Assembly: GCA_017940445.1 (NCBI GenBank)
Contig: JAGAYQ010000223.1
Location: 1 to 7,350 of the forward strand
Direction of reading: 5' to 3'
DNA: 7,350 nucleotides
Source of the DNA: Pyramidobacter sp.
GTDB taxonomy: Bacteria > Synergistota > Synergistia > Synergistales > Dethiosulfovibrionaceae
The notes beneath the pieces are model-generated. The model saw only the letters and a list, made by a program, of their open reading frames with translations. It searched no databases and was not told where the DNA came from. This document shows, one piece after another, positions 1 through 5,843 of the stretch. Made by a program: the position numbers and the translations under genes. Every line of letters starts with the position of its first letter. The stretch's first letter is position 1.

Positions 1-1
1 T

Positions 2-307
2 GACGATCTGCCGGAGATGGAATACACGCCGTATCAGGCATTCCAGAAAAACCTCCGCGGCGAGACGCACGAAGTGAAGCTGCAGGACCTGATCGGCCAG
101 GTCAGCGCCGACATGATCCTCCCCTATCCGCCCGGCGTGCCGCTGGTGATGCCCGGCGAGAAAGTCACTGAGAAGAGCTCCGCCGTCCTCGACTACCTGA
201 CCATGCTCACCGAGACCGGAGAACTGTTCCCAGGCTTCGAGACCGAGATCCACGGCGCCTACCGCCGCAAGGACGGCTATTACGTCAAAGTGCTGGACGA
301 GGAGTAA
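2..307 (+). CDS. Orn/Lys/Arg decarboxylase, C-terminal fragment, most like lysine decarboxylase (CadA/LdcC)
   Basis: The reading frame is open from the first bases of the window, so this is the last ~101 residues of a gene that begins upstream. The ATG at 17 is internal. The fragment matches the C-terminal domain of the PLP-dependent, fold-III ornithine/lysine/arginine decarboxylases. Visible hallmarks are MILPYPPGVPLVMPGE, then FPGFETEIHGAYRRKDG and a final YYVKVLDEE. This ending is close to E. coli CadA/LdcC and less like the arginine (AdiA) or ornithine (SpeC) versions I recall, so lysine to cadaverine plus CO2 is the favoured reaction. The family acts in the cytoplasm in acid resistance or polyamine synthesis. 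The PLP lysine lies outside the window, so substrate is inferred from the tail alone. The gene is followed by a repeat module and a strong terminator. Confidence 0.88.
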   Translation, partial: DDLPEMEYTPYQAFQKNLRGETHEVKLQDLIGQVSADMILPYPPGVPLVMPGEKVTEKSSAVLDYLTMLTETGELFPGFETEIHGAYRRKDGYYVKVLDEE

Positions 308-324
308 AGGCAAATTCAAAGCTG

Positions 325-357
325 ACACGAAGACACAAAGGCCCCAAAGACACGAAG
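325..357 (+). repeat. Degenerate 8-nt-unit repeat module, copy A (3' flank of the decarboxylase)
   Basis: Four 8-nt units lie almost end to end: ACACGAAG (325-332), ACACAAAG (333-340), an extra G, CCCCAAAG (342-349) and ACACGAAG (350-357). Consensus is roughly NCACRAAG. The module starts 17 nt after the decarboxylase stop codon and ends 9 nt before the A-tract of the terminator hairpin. Related modules follow deoC and the asparaginase gene. It is not translated in frame with the upstream gene. Its function is unknown. Confidence 0.7.
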
Positions 358-366
358 GATCATAGC

Positions 367-414
367 AAAAAACAACAGCGTGCCAGTGTTTTTCCTGGCA
401 CGCTGTTGTTTTTT
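367..414 (+). terminator. Strong intrinsic terminator after the decarboxylase gene
   Basis: A perfect GC-rich 14-bp stem (373-386 with 395-408) encloses an 8-nt loop. It is flanked by six A's (367-372) and six T's (409-414), which lengthen the stem to 20 bp. The T-run gives a rho-independent terminator on the + strand. The A-tract would make it work on the other strand too, although no minus-strand gene arrives here. It separates the decarboxylase from deoC. Confidence 0.95.
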
Positions 415-465
415 ATTCCCAGACATCCTGCTTCGGTGTAAAATTAGCAGAGCAAATATCTCTTC

Positions 466-472
466 GGGGAGG
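466..472 (+). promoter_or_regulatory. Ribosome binding site that decides the deoC start
   Basis: GGGGAGG ends one base before the ATG at 474, too close for initiation, but 7 nt before the ATG at 480, which is ideal. The start at 480 is therefore preferred. Confidence 0.75.
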
Positions 473-479
473 CATGGTC

Positions 480-1124
480 ATGATCAATCTGGCGTCTTAT
501 ATCGATCACACGCTGCTCAAGGCGGACGCGACGGAAGCGCAGATACGCACGCTGTGTGCGCAGGCGCGCGAATTTCATTTTGCTTCGGTGTGCGTCAATC
601 CGCGCTGGGTGGCGCTGTGCGCGCAGGAGCTGGCAGGCAGCGGCGTGAAGGTGTGCACGGTAATCGGCTTTCCGCTGGGGGCTTCGGTTTCGGCTGTCAA
701 AGCGGCCGAAACGCGTCAGGCTGTCGCGGACGGGGCGGACGAGCTGGACATGGTGATCTCTGTCGGCGACCTCAAGGCGGGAAACAATGAAACGGTCCAG
801 GCCGATATCCGCGCCGTGGTCAGGGCCGCTGCCGGCAAAACGGTGAAGGTGATCATCGAGGCGTGTCTGCTGACGGACGAGGAAAAGACGCGCGCGTGCA
901 AGCTCGCTATGGCCGCAGGCGCGGATTTCGTCAAAACTTCGACGGGATTTTCAGCAGGCGGCGCGACGGTCGCCGATGTGAAGCTGATGAGGGCCGCAGT
1001 GGGGCCTAATTTCGGCGTCAAAGCTGCCGGCGGCATCCGCACGCGCGAGCAGGCACTGGCGATGATCGAAGCAGGTGCCACGCGCATCGGCGCTTCTGCA
1101 GGTGTCTCGATCTGCAAAGGATAG
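480..1124 (+). CDS. deoC: Deoxyribose-phosphate aldolase (DeoC)
   Basis: This 214-residue cytoplasmic class I aldolase cleaves 2-deoxy-D-ribose 5-phosphate to acetaldehyde and glyceraldehyde 3-phosphate, the last step of deoxynucleoside breakdown. It is a single TIM-barrel domain. Visible landmarks are the N-terminal [13 protein letters not shown] at 63-67, DELDMV with Asp90, the Schiff-base Lys152 in [11 protein letters not shown], and Lys181 in [10 protein letters not shown]. These correspond to the catalytic Asp102, Lys167 and Lys201 of the E. coli enzyme. Length fits the short bacterial DeoC subfamily (about 210-225 residues). The start at 480 is chosen over the ATG at 474 because of Shine-Dalgarno spacing. 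The gene stands alone, with a strong terminator upstream and a bidirectional terminator downstream, so no deo operon (phosphorylase, phosphopentomutase) is present here. The leader at 415-465 is AT-richer than the gene and holds a possible -10 (TAAAAT, 439-444), without a convincing -35. Confidence 0.97.
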   Translation: MINLASYIDHTLLKADATEAQIRTLCAQAREFHFASVCVNPRWVALCAQELAGSGVKVCTVIGFPLGASVSAVKAAETRQAVADGADELDMVISVGDLKAGNNETVQADIRAVVRAAAGKTVKVIIEACLLTDEEKTRACKLAMAAGADFVKTSTGFSAGGATVADVKLMRAAVGPNFGVKAAGGIRTREQALAMIEAGATRIGASAGVSICKG

Positions 1125-1129
1125 TCTTA

Positions 1130-1162
1130 TCGCGAAAACACAAAGCCCCAAAGGTCACAAAG
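1130..1162 (+). repeat. Degenerate 8-nt-unit repeat module, copy B (3' flank of deoC)
   Basis: The units are TCGCGAAA (1130-1137), ACACAAAG (1138-1145), CCCCAAAG (1146-1153), an extra G, and TCACAAAG (1155-1162). The two middle units are identical to those of copy A. The module begins 5 nt after the deoC stop codon and ends 10 nt before the next terminator stem, nearly the same placement as copy A. Confidence 0.7.
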
Positions 1163-1171
1163 ATATATGAT

Positions 1172-1221
1172 GAAAAAGCGAAGCAGAACGCGCCTTCATG
1201 GCTTTTCTGCTTCGCTTTTTC
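1172..1221. terminator. Bidirectional terminator between deoC and the asparaginase gene
   Basis: A perfect 17-bp stem (1172-1188 with 1205-1221) has A's on the left arm (1173-1177) and T's on the right arm (1216-1220), so each strand ends in a U-run. The 16-nt loop can form a small inner GCC/GGC stem. It serves both convergent genes, whose stop codons lie about 50 and 35 nt away. Confidence 0.93.
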
Positions 1222-1253
1222 TTTGTGTCCATTATGGCTTCGGGGCTTCACGG
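1221..1253 (-). repeat. Degenerate 8-nt-unit repeat module, copy C (3' flank of the asparaginase gene)
   Basis: Read on the minus strand, one base after the asparaginase stop codon: CCGTGAAG, CCCCGAAG, CCATAATG, an extra G, then ACACAAAG, which runs directly into the terminator stem. This is the same four-unit plan with one extra G as copies A and B, but more diverged, the third unit in particular. It faces copy B across the shared hairpin. Confidence 0.5.
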
Positions 1254-1254
1254 T

Positions 1255-2292
1255 TTACGGGCGGCACTCGCGAAGATAGCGTCCCAGCACCGCGGCGGGA
1301 GCGTCTGGAGCGACGGCGAGGGCGTAGCAGCACAGGCTGTGGACGAACTCCACGGAACGGTCCATCTGGTTCCAGACGCGGAATCCGTCGCGCGTCAGGC
1401 AGGCCATGCCGACGCGATCGTAGCCTTCGGGATGCTTGACGCCGCCTTCGGCCTGACTGCACGCTACGACAAGGGGTCTGGGCGCCTTCGCAAAGCGTTC
1501 GCGCAGGCTGTCGAGCGCAGCAGGGATCATGTTGCCCGCGCCGTAGCCGAGCAGGCAGACGAAGCGTTCGTCGCCGTTCCACTCGGGACGCGTTCCCGGC
1601 ATGGCCAGGAACCACCGCACGAGGGCGCAGCGTTTTCTCAGCTCGTCAGGCTCCAGCGCAGAAAGGCTGCGAACTTCGTCCGTCAGATCGACGCTGTGGG
1701 CGCGGCGTTCGGAGATCTGGGCCGATTCGAGCGCCCAGTCGGGATTGAAGAACAGCGGCTGGCCGTTGACGGCAGAGAACGCGTCAGGATGCATGGCGTG
1801 CGTCTTGTGAGCGCGGTCGCCGGGGATCAGCTTCCAGTTGAAGTACACCCACACGCCGCGCAGGTCGGAGCAGCAGGCCATCGCCGCGCCGCGCAGGTTG
1901 GATGTCACATCTTCGGGCATGTAATCCAGCGTCAGCTGACTGCCGGTGAGGACGACGGGGATGGGCAGATTGCCGAAGCAGAGGCTGAGCCACGCGGCCG
2001 TGTTCGCCATCGTGTCGGTGCCGTGCAGGATGAGCACGCCGGTCAGCCCTTTTTCAAGTTCTTCAGCGATACAGCGTGAGATCGCAAGCCAGTGTCCGGG
2101 GTCCATCTCCGAGCTGTCGATGCCTGGATCGCCCAGCGGCTGACGGATGACAGCCTCGACACCGCGTTCGGCGAGCAGTTCGTTCAGCGAGGCTCGCAGC
2201 CGCGCCGACGCGCCGGACACAGGCGCCTTGCCCTGCCCGTCAAAGCCGCTGGCGATGGTTCCGCCCGTGAATATCACCAAAAGACGTCCCAT
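1255..2292 (-). CDS. ansA: L-asparaginase, type I-like (AnsA family)
   Basis: This 345-residue enzyme of the asparaginase/glutaminase family hydrolyses L-asparagine to aspartate and ammonia. Catalytic motifs are all present: TGGTIAS at 9-15 with the nucleophile Thr12, HGTDTM at 90-95 with Thr92-Asp93, and Lys163 in HKTHAMHPDAF. The substrate-binding stretch GIDSSEMDP (57-65) resembles the IDSS form of cytoplasmic type I enzymes. There is no signal peptide, since the protein starts directly with the first beta strand (GRLLVIFTGG), so cytoplasmic action is expected. It lacks the extra N-terminal domain of archaeal GatD. The start is supported by AAAAGGAGGA at 2298-2307, 6 nt upstream. It is transcribed alone: a terminator (2375-2413) separates it from the upstream operon. 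The C-terminal domain is complete and the length is normal. Glutaminase side activity cannot be judged. Confidence 0.95.
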   Translation of the reverse strand: MGRLLVIFTGGTIASGFDGQGKAPVSGASARLRASLNELLAERGVEAVIRQPLGDPGIDSSEMDPGHWLAISRCIAEELEKGLTGVLILHGTDTMANTAAWLSLCFGNLPIPVVLTGSQLTLDYMPEDVTSNLRGAAMACCSDLRGVWVYFNWKLIPGDRAHKTHAMHPDAFSAVNGQPLFFNPDWALESAQISERRAHSVDLTDEVRSLSALEPDELRKRCALVRWFLAMPGTRPEWNGDERFVCLLGYGAGNMIPAALDSLRERFAKAPRPLVVACSQAEGGVKHPEGYDRVGMACLTRDGFRVWNQMDRSVEFVHSLCCYALAVAPDAPAAVLGRYLRECRP

Positions 2293-2297
2293 GATGA

Positions 2298-2316
2298 TCC
2301 TCCTTTTGCAAAAAGG
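2298..2316 (-). promoter_or_regulatory. Shine-Dalgarno of the asparaginase gene, half buried in a small hairpin
   Basis: On the minus strand, AAAAGGAGGA (2307-2298) lies 6 nt before the ATG. Its AAAAGG part (2307-2302) can pair with CCTTTT at 2316-2311 across a 3-nt loop (TGC), giving a 6-bp hairpin that would cover the left half of the ribosome binding site. The RBS itself is clear; a regulatory role for the hairpin is inference. Confidence 0.6.
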
Positions 2317-2374
2317 CTATAATCTGAACTTATTTTAGCGCATTTTCACAAAAGAAAACAGCAGGCGCACGCAT
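2317..2374 (-). promoter_or_regulatory. AT-rich leader likely holding the asparaginase promoter (weakly resolved)
   Basis: The interval between the upstream operon's terminator and the asparaginase RBS is AT-rich, unlike the coding DNA around it. A TAAAAT hexamer (minus strand, 2337-2332) could be a -10, but no good -35 lies 16-18 nt above it. A promoter is expected here because the upstream terminator isolates the gene. The exact boxes are uncertain. Confidence 0.3.
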
Positions 2375-2413
2375 AAAAAAACAGAGGCAGCCGCATGACT
2401 GTCTCTGTTTTTT
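2375..2413 (-). terminator. Terminator of the permease/phosphoribosyltransferase operon
   Basis: On the minus strand the stem pairs 2413-2399 with 2390-2376 around an 8-nt loop, with one A/C mismatch at 2402/2387, and is followed by seven T's (2381-2375). It begins 5 nt past the phosphoribosyltransferase stop codon. The flanking A-tract (T's at 2408-2413 on the + strand) would also permit termination on the other strand. Confidence 0.88.
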
Positions 2414-2418
2414 AGTAT

Positions 2419-2961
2419 TTAGTCAGGGAACACGGGCAGCCGCTCAAGATAAACAACGTCGTGGCCGTCGTAGCCGCCCTCTTCAAGCAGAGGGGCAACT
2501 TTGGCGACGACCTTGCAGGCCGTCCTGGAGAGGATCTCTTCCACCGCGTGGAGCGAGCCGCCGGTCGAGACCACGTCGTCGACGATCGCGACGCGCTTGC
2601 CGTAAAGCTTTTTCACGTCGGCGCTGTCCATGACGAGGTGCTGCTGCTGAGCAGTCGTGATCGACTTGACGTCGGCGATCAGGGGATTGTCCATGTACAC
2701 CTTGACCGACTTGCGGATGACGATGTAGTCGATGCCCATGATGCGGGCCATGGCGTGCGTCAGAGGGATGGCCTTGGCCTCGGGGCAGACCAGGAAGTCG
2801 AGGTCTTTCGGCAGCTTTTCGACCAGCGCTTTCGCGCATTCCTCGACCAGTTCGGTGTCGCCCAGCATGATGAAGCCGGCGATCGAAAGGTGCTCAGAAA
2901 CCCGGTGCAGCGTCAGCTGACGCGTCAGACCGGCAATGTGAAGCTCATACGTTTTGTTCAT
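2419..2961 (-). CDS. Purine-type phosphoribosyltransferase (type I PRTase)
   Basis: This 180-residue cytoplasmic protein has the type I phosphoribosyltransferase fold, which joins a base to PRPP and releases pyrophosphate. The PRPP-binding signature is clear: VAIVDDVVSTGGSL at 124-137, with the acidic pair Asp128-Asp129. A second loop, CPEAKAIPLTHAMA (59-72), sits where APRT-like enzymes have their early active-site loop. Length and layout resemble APRT/Xpt-like enzymes, but the hood region that sets base specificity gives no firm call, so adenine, xanthine or guanine all remain possible. The start at 2961 is preferred over an upstream ATG at 3015 because AAAAGGAG (2978-2971) lies 9 nt before it, and the longer form would add 18 unlikely residues inside the permease gene. 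It lies 16 nt downstream of the permease stop, with its RBS touching that stop codon: a tight two-gene operon for uptake and trapping of a nucleobase. Confidence 0.88.
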   Translation of the reverse strand: MNKTYELHIAGLTRQLTLHRVSEHLSIAGFIMLGDTELVEECAKALVEKLPKDLDFLVCPEAKAIPLTHAMARIMGIDYIVIRKSVKVYMDNPLIADVKSITTAQQQHLVMDSADVKKLYGKRVAIVDDVVSTGGSLHAVEEILSRTACKVVAKVAPLLEEGGYDGHDVVYLERLPVFPD

Positions 2962-2977
2962 GAGAAGCAGCTCCTTT

Positions 2978-4090
2978 TTACAGTTGGAAGATAAAGCGGA
3001 TCGCGATGCCCGCAATCAGGCCGACAAACGGATTCCAGCGCGCGGAGGCGAAGATGGTCGCACCGACGACCATGCCCCAGGGACCGAAGCCAAAGCCGCT
3101 GAGCGACTCGGGAGGCACGGCCGCAAGGGCCAGGGCCGTGTTGTTGATGAACGTGACGAACACGCCGAGCACCAGCAAAAAGCCGGCGATCGACGAGCGA
3201 TGCACGTAGCGGCCGATCGTGGGCAGCAGGCGGAAGATCAGCAGCGCTGCCATGATCACCATCATCATCACCGACGAGCGCACAGGGTTGGGCGCCGTGG
3301 CCGTGCCGGAGATGATCGACTCGACGGGCGAGCCGCCGAACAGCGTAGAGGCAATGTCTGCAAGGCTGGAATAGATCGCCAGATGATCGACGTTGGCGTT
3401 CGCCTTCGCGATCGAGCCCGTGATCTTGCCGAACGAGATGTTCGCGCCGATGTTGATGCAGGCCATCGCCAGGGCGCCGGAGAGCACGCGGCGATTGCGC
3501 CAGAAGCACCACTCGATGTTGCCGAAATTGAACTTTTCGCTCGACACGTCGGCCGAAAGCCGGTCGAGATCCATCTTGCGCACGCGCAGCAGATAATTGT
3601 ACAGCAGCGTCGCCGCCGTGACAGAAACGATGATCGTCCAGGCCAGGTCGCGCGTCCAGAACCACACGGCCAGCGCCGCGACGACCGACAGCGAGCCGGA
3701 CCACTTTTCCGACTTGAGCATGTCGACAGAGACGTTTGCCAGCATCAGGCCGACGCCGGCCATCATCGAATCGACGATCGCCGGGCCGATCCAGGCCACG
3801 ATCGCCTCGTTCAGCCCCATCAGCGAGGGGATCAGCAGGAACACCGCGCCCCAGAAGACCATGCTGAGGCGTTCGCGCACGTTCGTGCCCAGGCTGCCGG
3901 CCAGGGTGATCGTCTCCGCCTGGAACGAGATCGTCGCTACGGAATTGAAGTACAGCGATCCGCCCGCGCCGATCAGGAACGCCAGAGCCGTCGGCAGCGC
4001 CGCAAAGCCGTACATCAGCGCCAGCAGTCCCTGCGGGATGCCGTTGACCACGACCGCCAGCGCAGCCAGAAGATCTGTGAGCATTATCAT
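2978..4090 (-). CDS. NCS2/AzgA-like nucleobase permease
   Basis: This 370-residue, strongly hydrophobic protein has about 10-12 probable membrane helices. Order and motifs resemble the AzgA branch of the NCS2 nucleobase transporters: a VNGIPQG first helix, GAGGSLYFNS (41-50), the VRERLSMVFWGAVFLL segment (71-86), and the later SLADIASTLFGGSPVESIISG (242-262), which aligns with the AzgA segment ending in YIESSSG. It is about 60-70 residues shorter than E. coli AzgA, mainly at the N-terminus and in loops, and the APNPVRSS stretch after the conserved motif is distinctive, so it is a divergent subfamily. The substrate is probably a purine or similar base, supported by the phosphoribosyltransferase gene just downstream. 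The start at 4090 has GGGAGAG (4100-4094) three bases upstream, with GGGAG five bases away. The ATG at 4084 would be 11 nt from GGGAG, so 4090 is preferred. Confidence 0.82.
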   Translation of the reverse strand: MIMLTDLLAALAVVVNGIPQGLLALMYGFAALPTALAFLIGAGGSLYFNSVATISFQAETITLAGSLGTNVRERLSMVFWGAVFLLIPSLMGLNEAIVAWIGPAIVDSMMAGVGLMLANVSVDMLKSEKWSGSLSVVAALAVWFWTRDLAWTIIVSVTAATLLYNYLLRVRKMDLDRLSADVSSEKFNFGNIEWCFWRNRRVLSGALAMACINIGANISFGKITGSIAKANANVDHLAIYSSLADIASTLFGGSPVESIISGTATAPNPVRSSVMMMVIMAALLIFRLLPTIGRYVHRSSIAGFLLVLGVFVTFINNTALALAAVPPESLSGFGFGPWGMVVGATIFASARWNPFVGLIAGIAIRFIFQL

Positions 4091-4132
4091 TCACTCTCCC
4101 ATAAGGTTCAGTTTGGGGAATAATCCCGATAT

Positions 4133-4161
4133 TTTTTAACTCAACACGGAATTAAAGTCAA
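4133..4161 (-). promoter_or_regulatory. Probable promoter of the permease/phosphoribosyltransferase operon
   Basis: On the minus strand, TTGACT (4161-4156, five of six to consensus) is followed by a 17-nt spacer and TAAAAA (4138-4133, four of six). Transcription would start near 4126, giving a leader of about 36 nt, too short for a purine riboswitch. The -35 box lies in the centre of an inverted repeat. Confidence 0.55.
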
Positions 4162-4172
4162 CAGTAATTCCG
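4147..4172. promoter_or_regulatory. Perfect inverted repeat overlapping the operon -35, candidate operator
   Basis: CGGAATTA (4147-4154) and TAATTCCG (4165-4172) are perfect 8-nt arms around a 10-nt centre that contains the predicted -35 box. The spacing between arm centres is 18 nt, and the position is typical of a repressor operator. I do not recognise it as a known PurR box or any other named site. The regulator is not in the window. Confidence 0.5.
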
Positions 4173-4249
4173 CATAAAAAGTTTTCCGCGATAAAAACTT
4201 CGCGATTTTTCTGCAAGCAGGCGCCGGACGGGCAAAAATTTCGCTTTTA

Positions 4250-4258
4250 TGGTAAGAT
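4250..4258 (+). promoter_or_regulatory. Candidate extended -10 promoter of cls
   Basis: TGG-TAAGAT fits an extended -10 element (TGN followed by TAAGAT, five of six to consensus). The -35 region (4230-4235, GGGCAA) is poor, as is common with extended -10 promoters. The start site would be near 4265, about 45 nt before the cls ATG. Confidence 0.4.
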
Positions 4259-4309
4259 AGCGGAACTCTGTATCGGTTCTCAATCATACCTTCCCAAAGG
4301 ATTGATACT

Positions 4310-5767
4310 ATGACATTTGGACATGAACTCAGCCTTGTTTTCTGGGCCGGATTCGACATCGTGTCGTTCACTATCAGGCTTTTGTCGCTGGTGTTGATCC
4401 CCCGGCGCCACAGCCCGGCGACCGCGACGGCCTGGCTGCTGGTGATCCTGCTCTGGCCCTGGCCGGGACTGATCGCCTACTCGCTCCTCGGCACCAATGT
4501 GCTGCCCTCGCGCCGGCTGGAGCGGCACAACGGAGCGCTTTCACACTTTCAGGACATCCGTGAGCGTCTGCGCAAGCACGACGTGCCCGGTGCTGTCCGC
4601 CCGGCGCTTCCTCCGTCACTGGCCGCAACGGCCAGTCTGGCCGAAAACCTTGGCTACCTCACGGCCGTCGAAGGCAATTCGGTCACCTGCGTCACCACCG
4701 CCGAAGACTTCATCGATTCGCTGGCTGACGAGATCGATCACGCGAAGAGCGAAGTCAGCCTGCTGTATTACATCTTCAACGACGACACCAACGGGCGCAA
4801 GGTCATCGATGCCTGCCGCCGCGCGGCCCGCCGCGGCGTCACGGTGCGGATGCTGCTCGACTCCGTGGGTTCGCGCGCCTTTTTGCGTTCCGCCCTGCGG
4901 CGCGACATCATGCGCGACGGCGTTCTCGTGGCCGAGGCCCTGCCCGTGCGCTTTTACCGCGTCAAAGCCGCCCGTTTTGACCTGCGCAACCACCGCAAGC
5001 TGGCCCTCATCGACAGGAAAGTGGCGTTCACGGGCTCGCACAACGTCACCGAGCCGGGATACGGCCGTTTTGACGGTCTGATCTGGAAGGACGTCACCCT
5101 GCGTCTGGAAGGTCCCGTCGTCCGCCAGCTGGAAAGCGTTTTCATCGAGGACTGGTATGTGGAAACGGGGGAAATGCTCGACACGCCTCACCTGTTCGGA
5201 CCTGTGCCGTTCTCGGGCGATGCCTGCGTGCAGACGGTTCCCAGCGGTCCCTCCTACCCCACAGAGAATTATCAGCGTCTGATCATCGCCTCGATCATCA
5301 GCGCACAGCAGCAGGTGACGATCACCACGCCGTACCTGATCCCCGACGAGGGGATGCTCCAGGCCGTGGAAGTGGCCCGGCTGCGCGGCGTGCGCGTGCG
5401 TCTCGTCATCCCGGCAAAGTCGGATCAGATCATCGTCGGCTACGCCTCGCGCGCCTATTACGGCGAGTTTTTGCGCCGCGGCGTCGACATCTGGCTCTAC
5501 AACAAGGGTCTGCTCCACTCCAAGACGATGACCGTGGACGACAACCTCGGCTTCGTCGGTTCGAGCAACTTCGACATCCGCTCGTTCTCGCTCAATTTCG
5601 AGATCAACATGATCCTCTACGGCGTGCGCGAAAATCTGGCGCTGCACCGCATCCAGGGGCTGTACATCTGCAGCTCGCACCGCCTCACCGCCGACGAATG
5701 GCAGAAGCGCGGTCATGCCTCGATGGCGCTGGAATCCGTCACCAAGCTGCTCAGCCCGCTGCTGTAA
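4310..5767 (+). CDS. cls: Cardiolipin synthase (Cls, phospholipase D superfamily)
   Basis: This 485-residue membrane-bound enzyme is expected to transfer a phosphatidyl group to phosphatidylglycerol, giving cardiolipin. Two N-terminal hydrophobic segments (about 8-30 and 38-61, the second WLLVILLWPWPGLIAYSLLG) form the PLDc_N membrane anchor usual in bacterial Cls. They are followed by two phospholipase D domains with intact HKD motifs: NHRKLALID with His228, Lys230 and Asp235, followed by FTGSHNV; and LHSKTMTVD with His403, Lys405 and Asp410, followed by FVGSSNFDIRS. The length equals that of typical ClsA-type proteins (about 480-490). The start is supported by AAGGA (4297-4301) 8 nt upstream. 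It is transcribed divergently from the permease operon across a 219-nt intergenic region, and the next gene has its own promoter. No terminator hairpin is visible after the stop, so some read-through into the DUF1858 gene is likely. Confidence 0.95.
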   Translation: MTFGHELSLVFWAGFDIVSFTIRLLSLVLIPRRHSPATATAWLLVILLWPWPGLIAYSLLGTNVLPSRRLERHNGALSHFQDIRERLRKHDVPGAVRPALPPSLAATASLAENLGYLTAVEGNSVTCVTTAEDFIDSLADEIDHAKSEVSLLYYIFNDDTNGRKVIDACRRAARRGVTVRMLLDSVGSRAFLRSALRRDIMRDGVLVAEALPVRFYRVKAARFDLRNHRKLALIDRKVAFTGSHNVTEPGYGRFDGLIWKDVTLRLEGPVVRQLESVFIEDWYVETGEMLDTPHLFGPVPFSGDACVQTVPSGPSYPTENYQRLIIASIISAQQQVTITTPYLIPDEGMLQAVEVARLRGVRVRLVIPAKSDQIIVGYASRAYYGEFLRRGVDIWLYNKGLLHSKTMTVDDNLGFVGSSNFDIRSFSLNFEINMILYGVRENLALHRIQGLYICSSHRLTADEWQKRGHASMALESVTKLLSPLL

Positions 5768-5774
5768 AAAAAGC

Positions 5775-5803
5775 TGTACAATTTGCCCCCGCTCATTTAT
5801 AAT
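5775..5803 (+). promoter_or_regulatory. Promoter of the DUF1858 gene
   Basis: TGTACA (5775-5780, four of six to TTGACA), a 17-nt spacer and a perfect TATAAT (5798-5803) lie directly after the cls stop codon. Transcription would start near 5810, about 34 nt before the ATG. Confidence 0.7.
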
Positions 5804-5843
5804 ACCCCTGTTCGGTATCTTTTTCCAAAGGAGTGAATAACAC

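Noticed and set aside
1198..2079. Long + strand open frame opposite the asparaginase gene
   Set aside because: It is the antisense shadow of a gene with all catalytic motifs. Its translation is rich in Arg, Ala and Gly with no recognisable domain, and no RBS precedes it.
2962..3015. Longer N-terminus for the phosphoribosyltransferase from an ATG at 3015
   Set aside because: The extra 18 residues overlap the permease gene and include the RBS of the internal ATG at 2961, which has proper spacing.
2954..4123. Long + strand open frame (389 codons) opposite the permease, and an alternative minus frame at 2958-4094
   Set aside because: Both translations are low-complexity, rich in Arg, Asp, Ala and Gly. 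The permease frame gives a coherent membrane protein with family motifs and a proper RBS, so these are GC-driven shadows.
4091..4132. Purine riboswitch in the permease leader
   Set aside because: The inferred leader is only about 36 nt, far too short for a purine aptamer, and contains only a 4-bp GGGA/TCCC hairpin.
4179..4206. Second inverted repeat (AAGTTTT/AAAACTT) and CGCGAT direct repeat in the divergent intergenic region
   Set aside because: The arms are short and AT-rich, with no clear relation to either promoter. Too weak to call as an operator or terminator.
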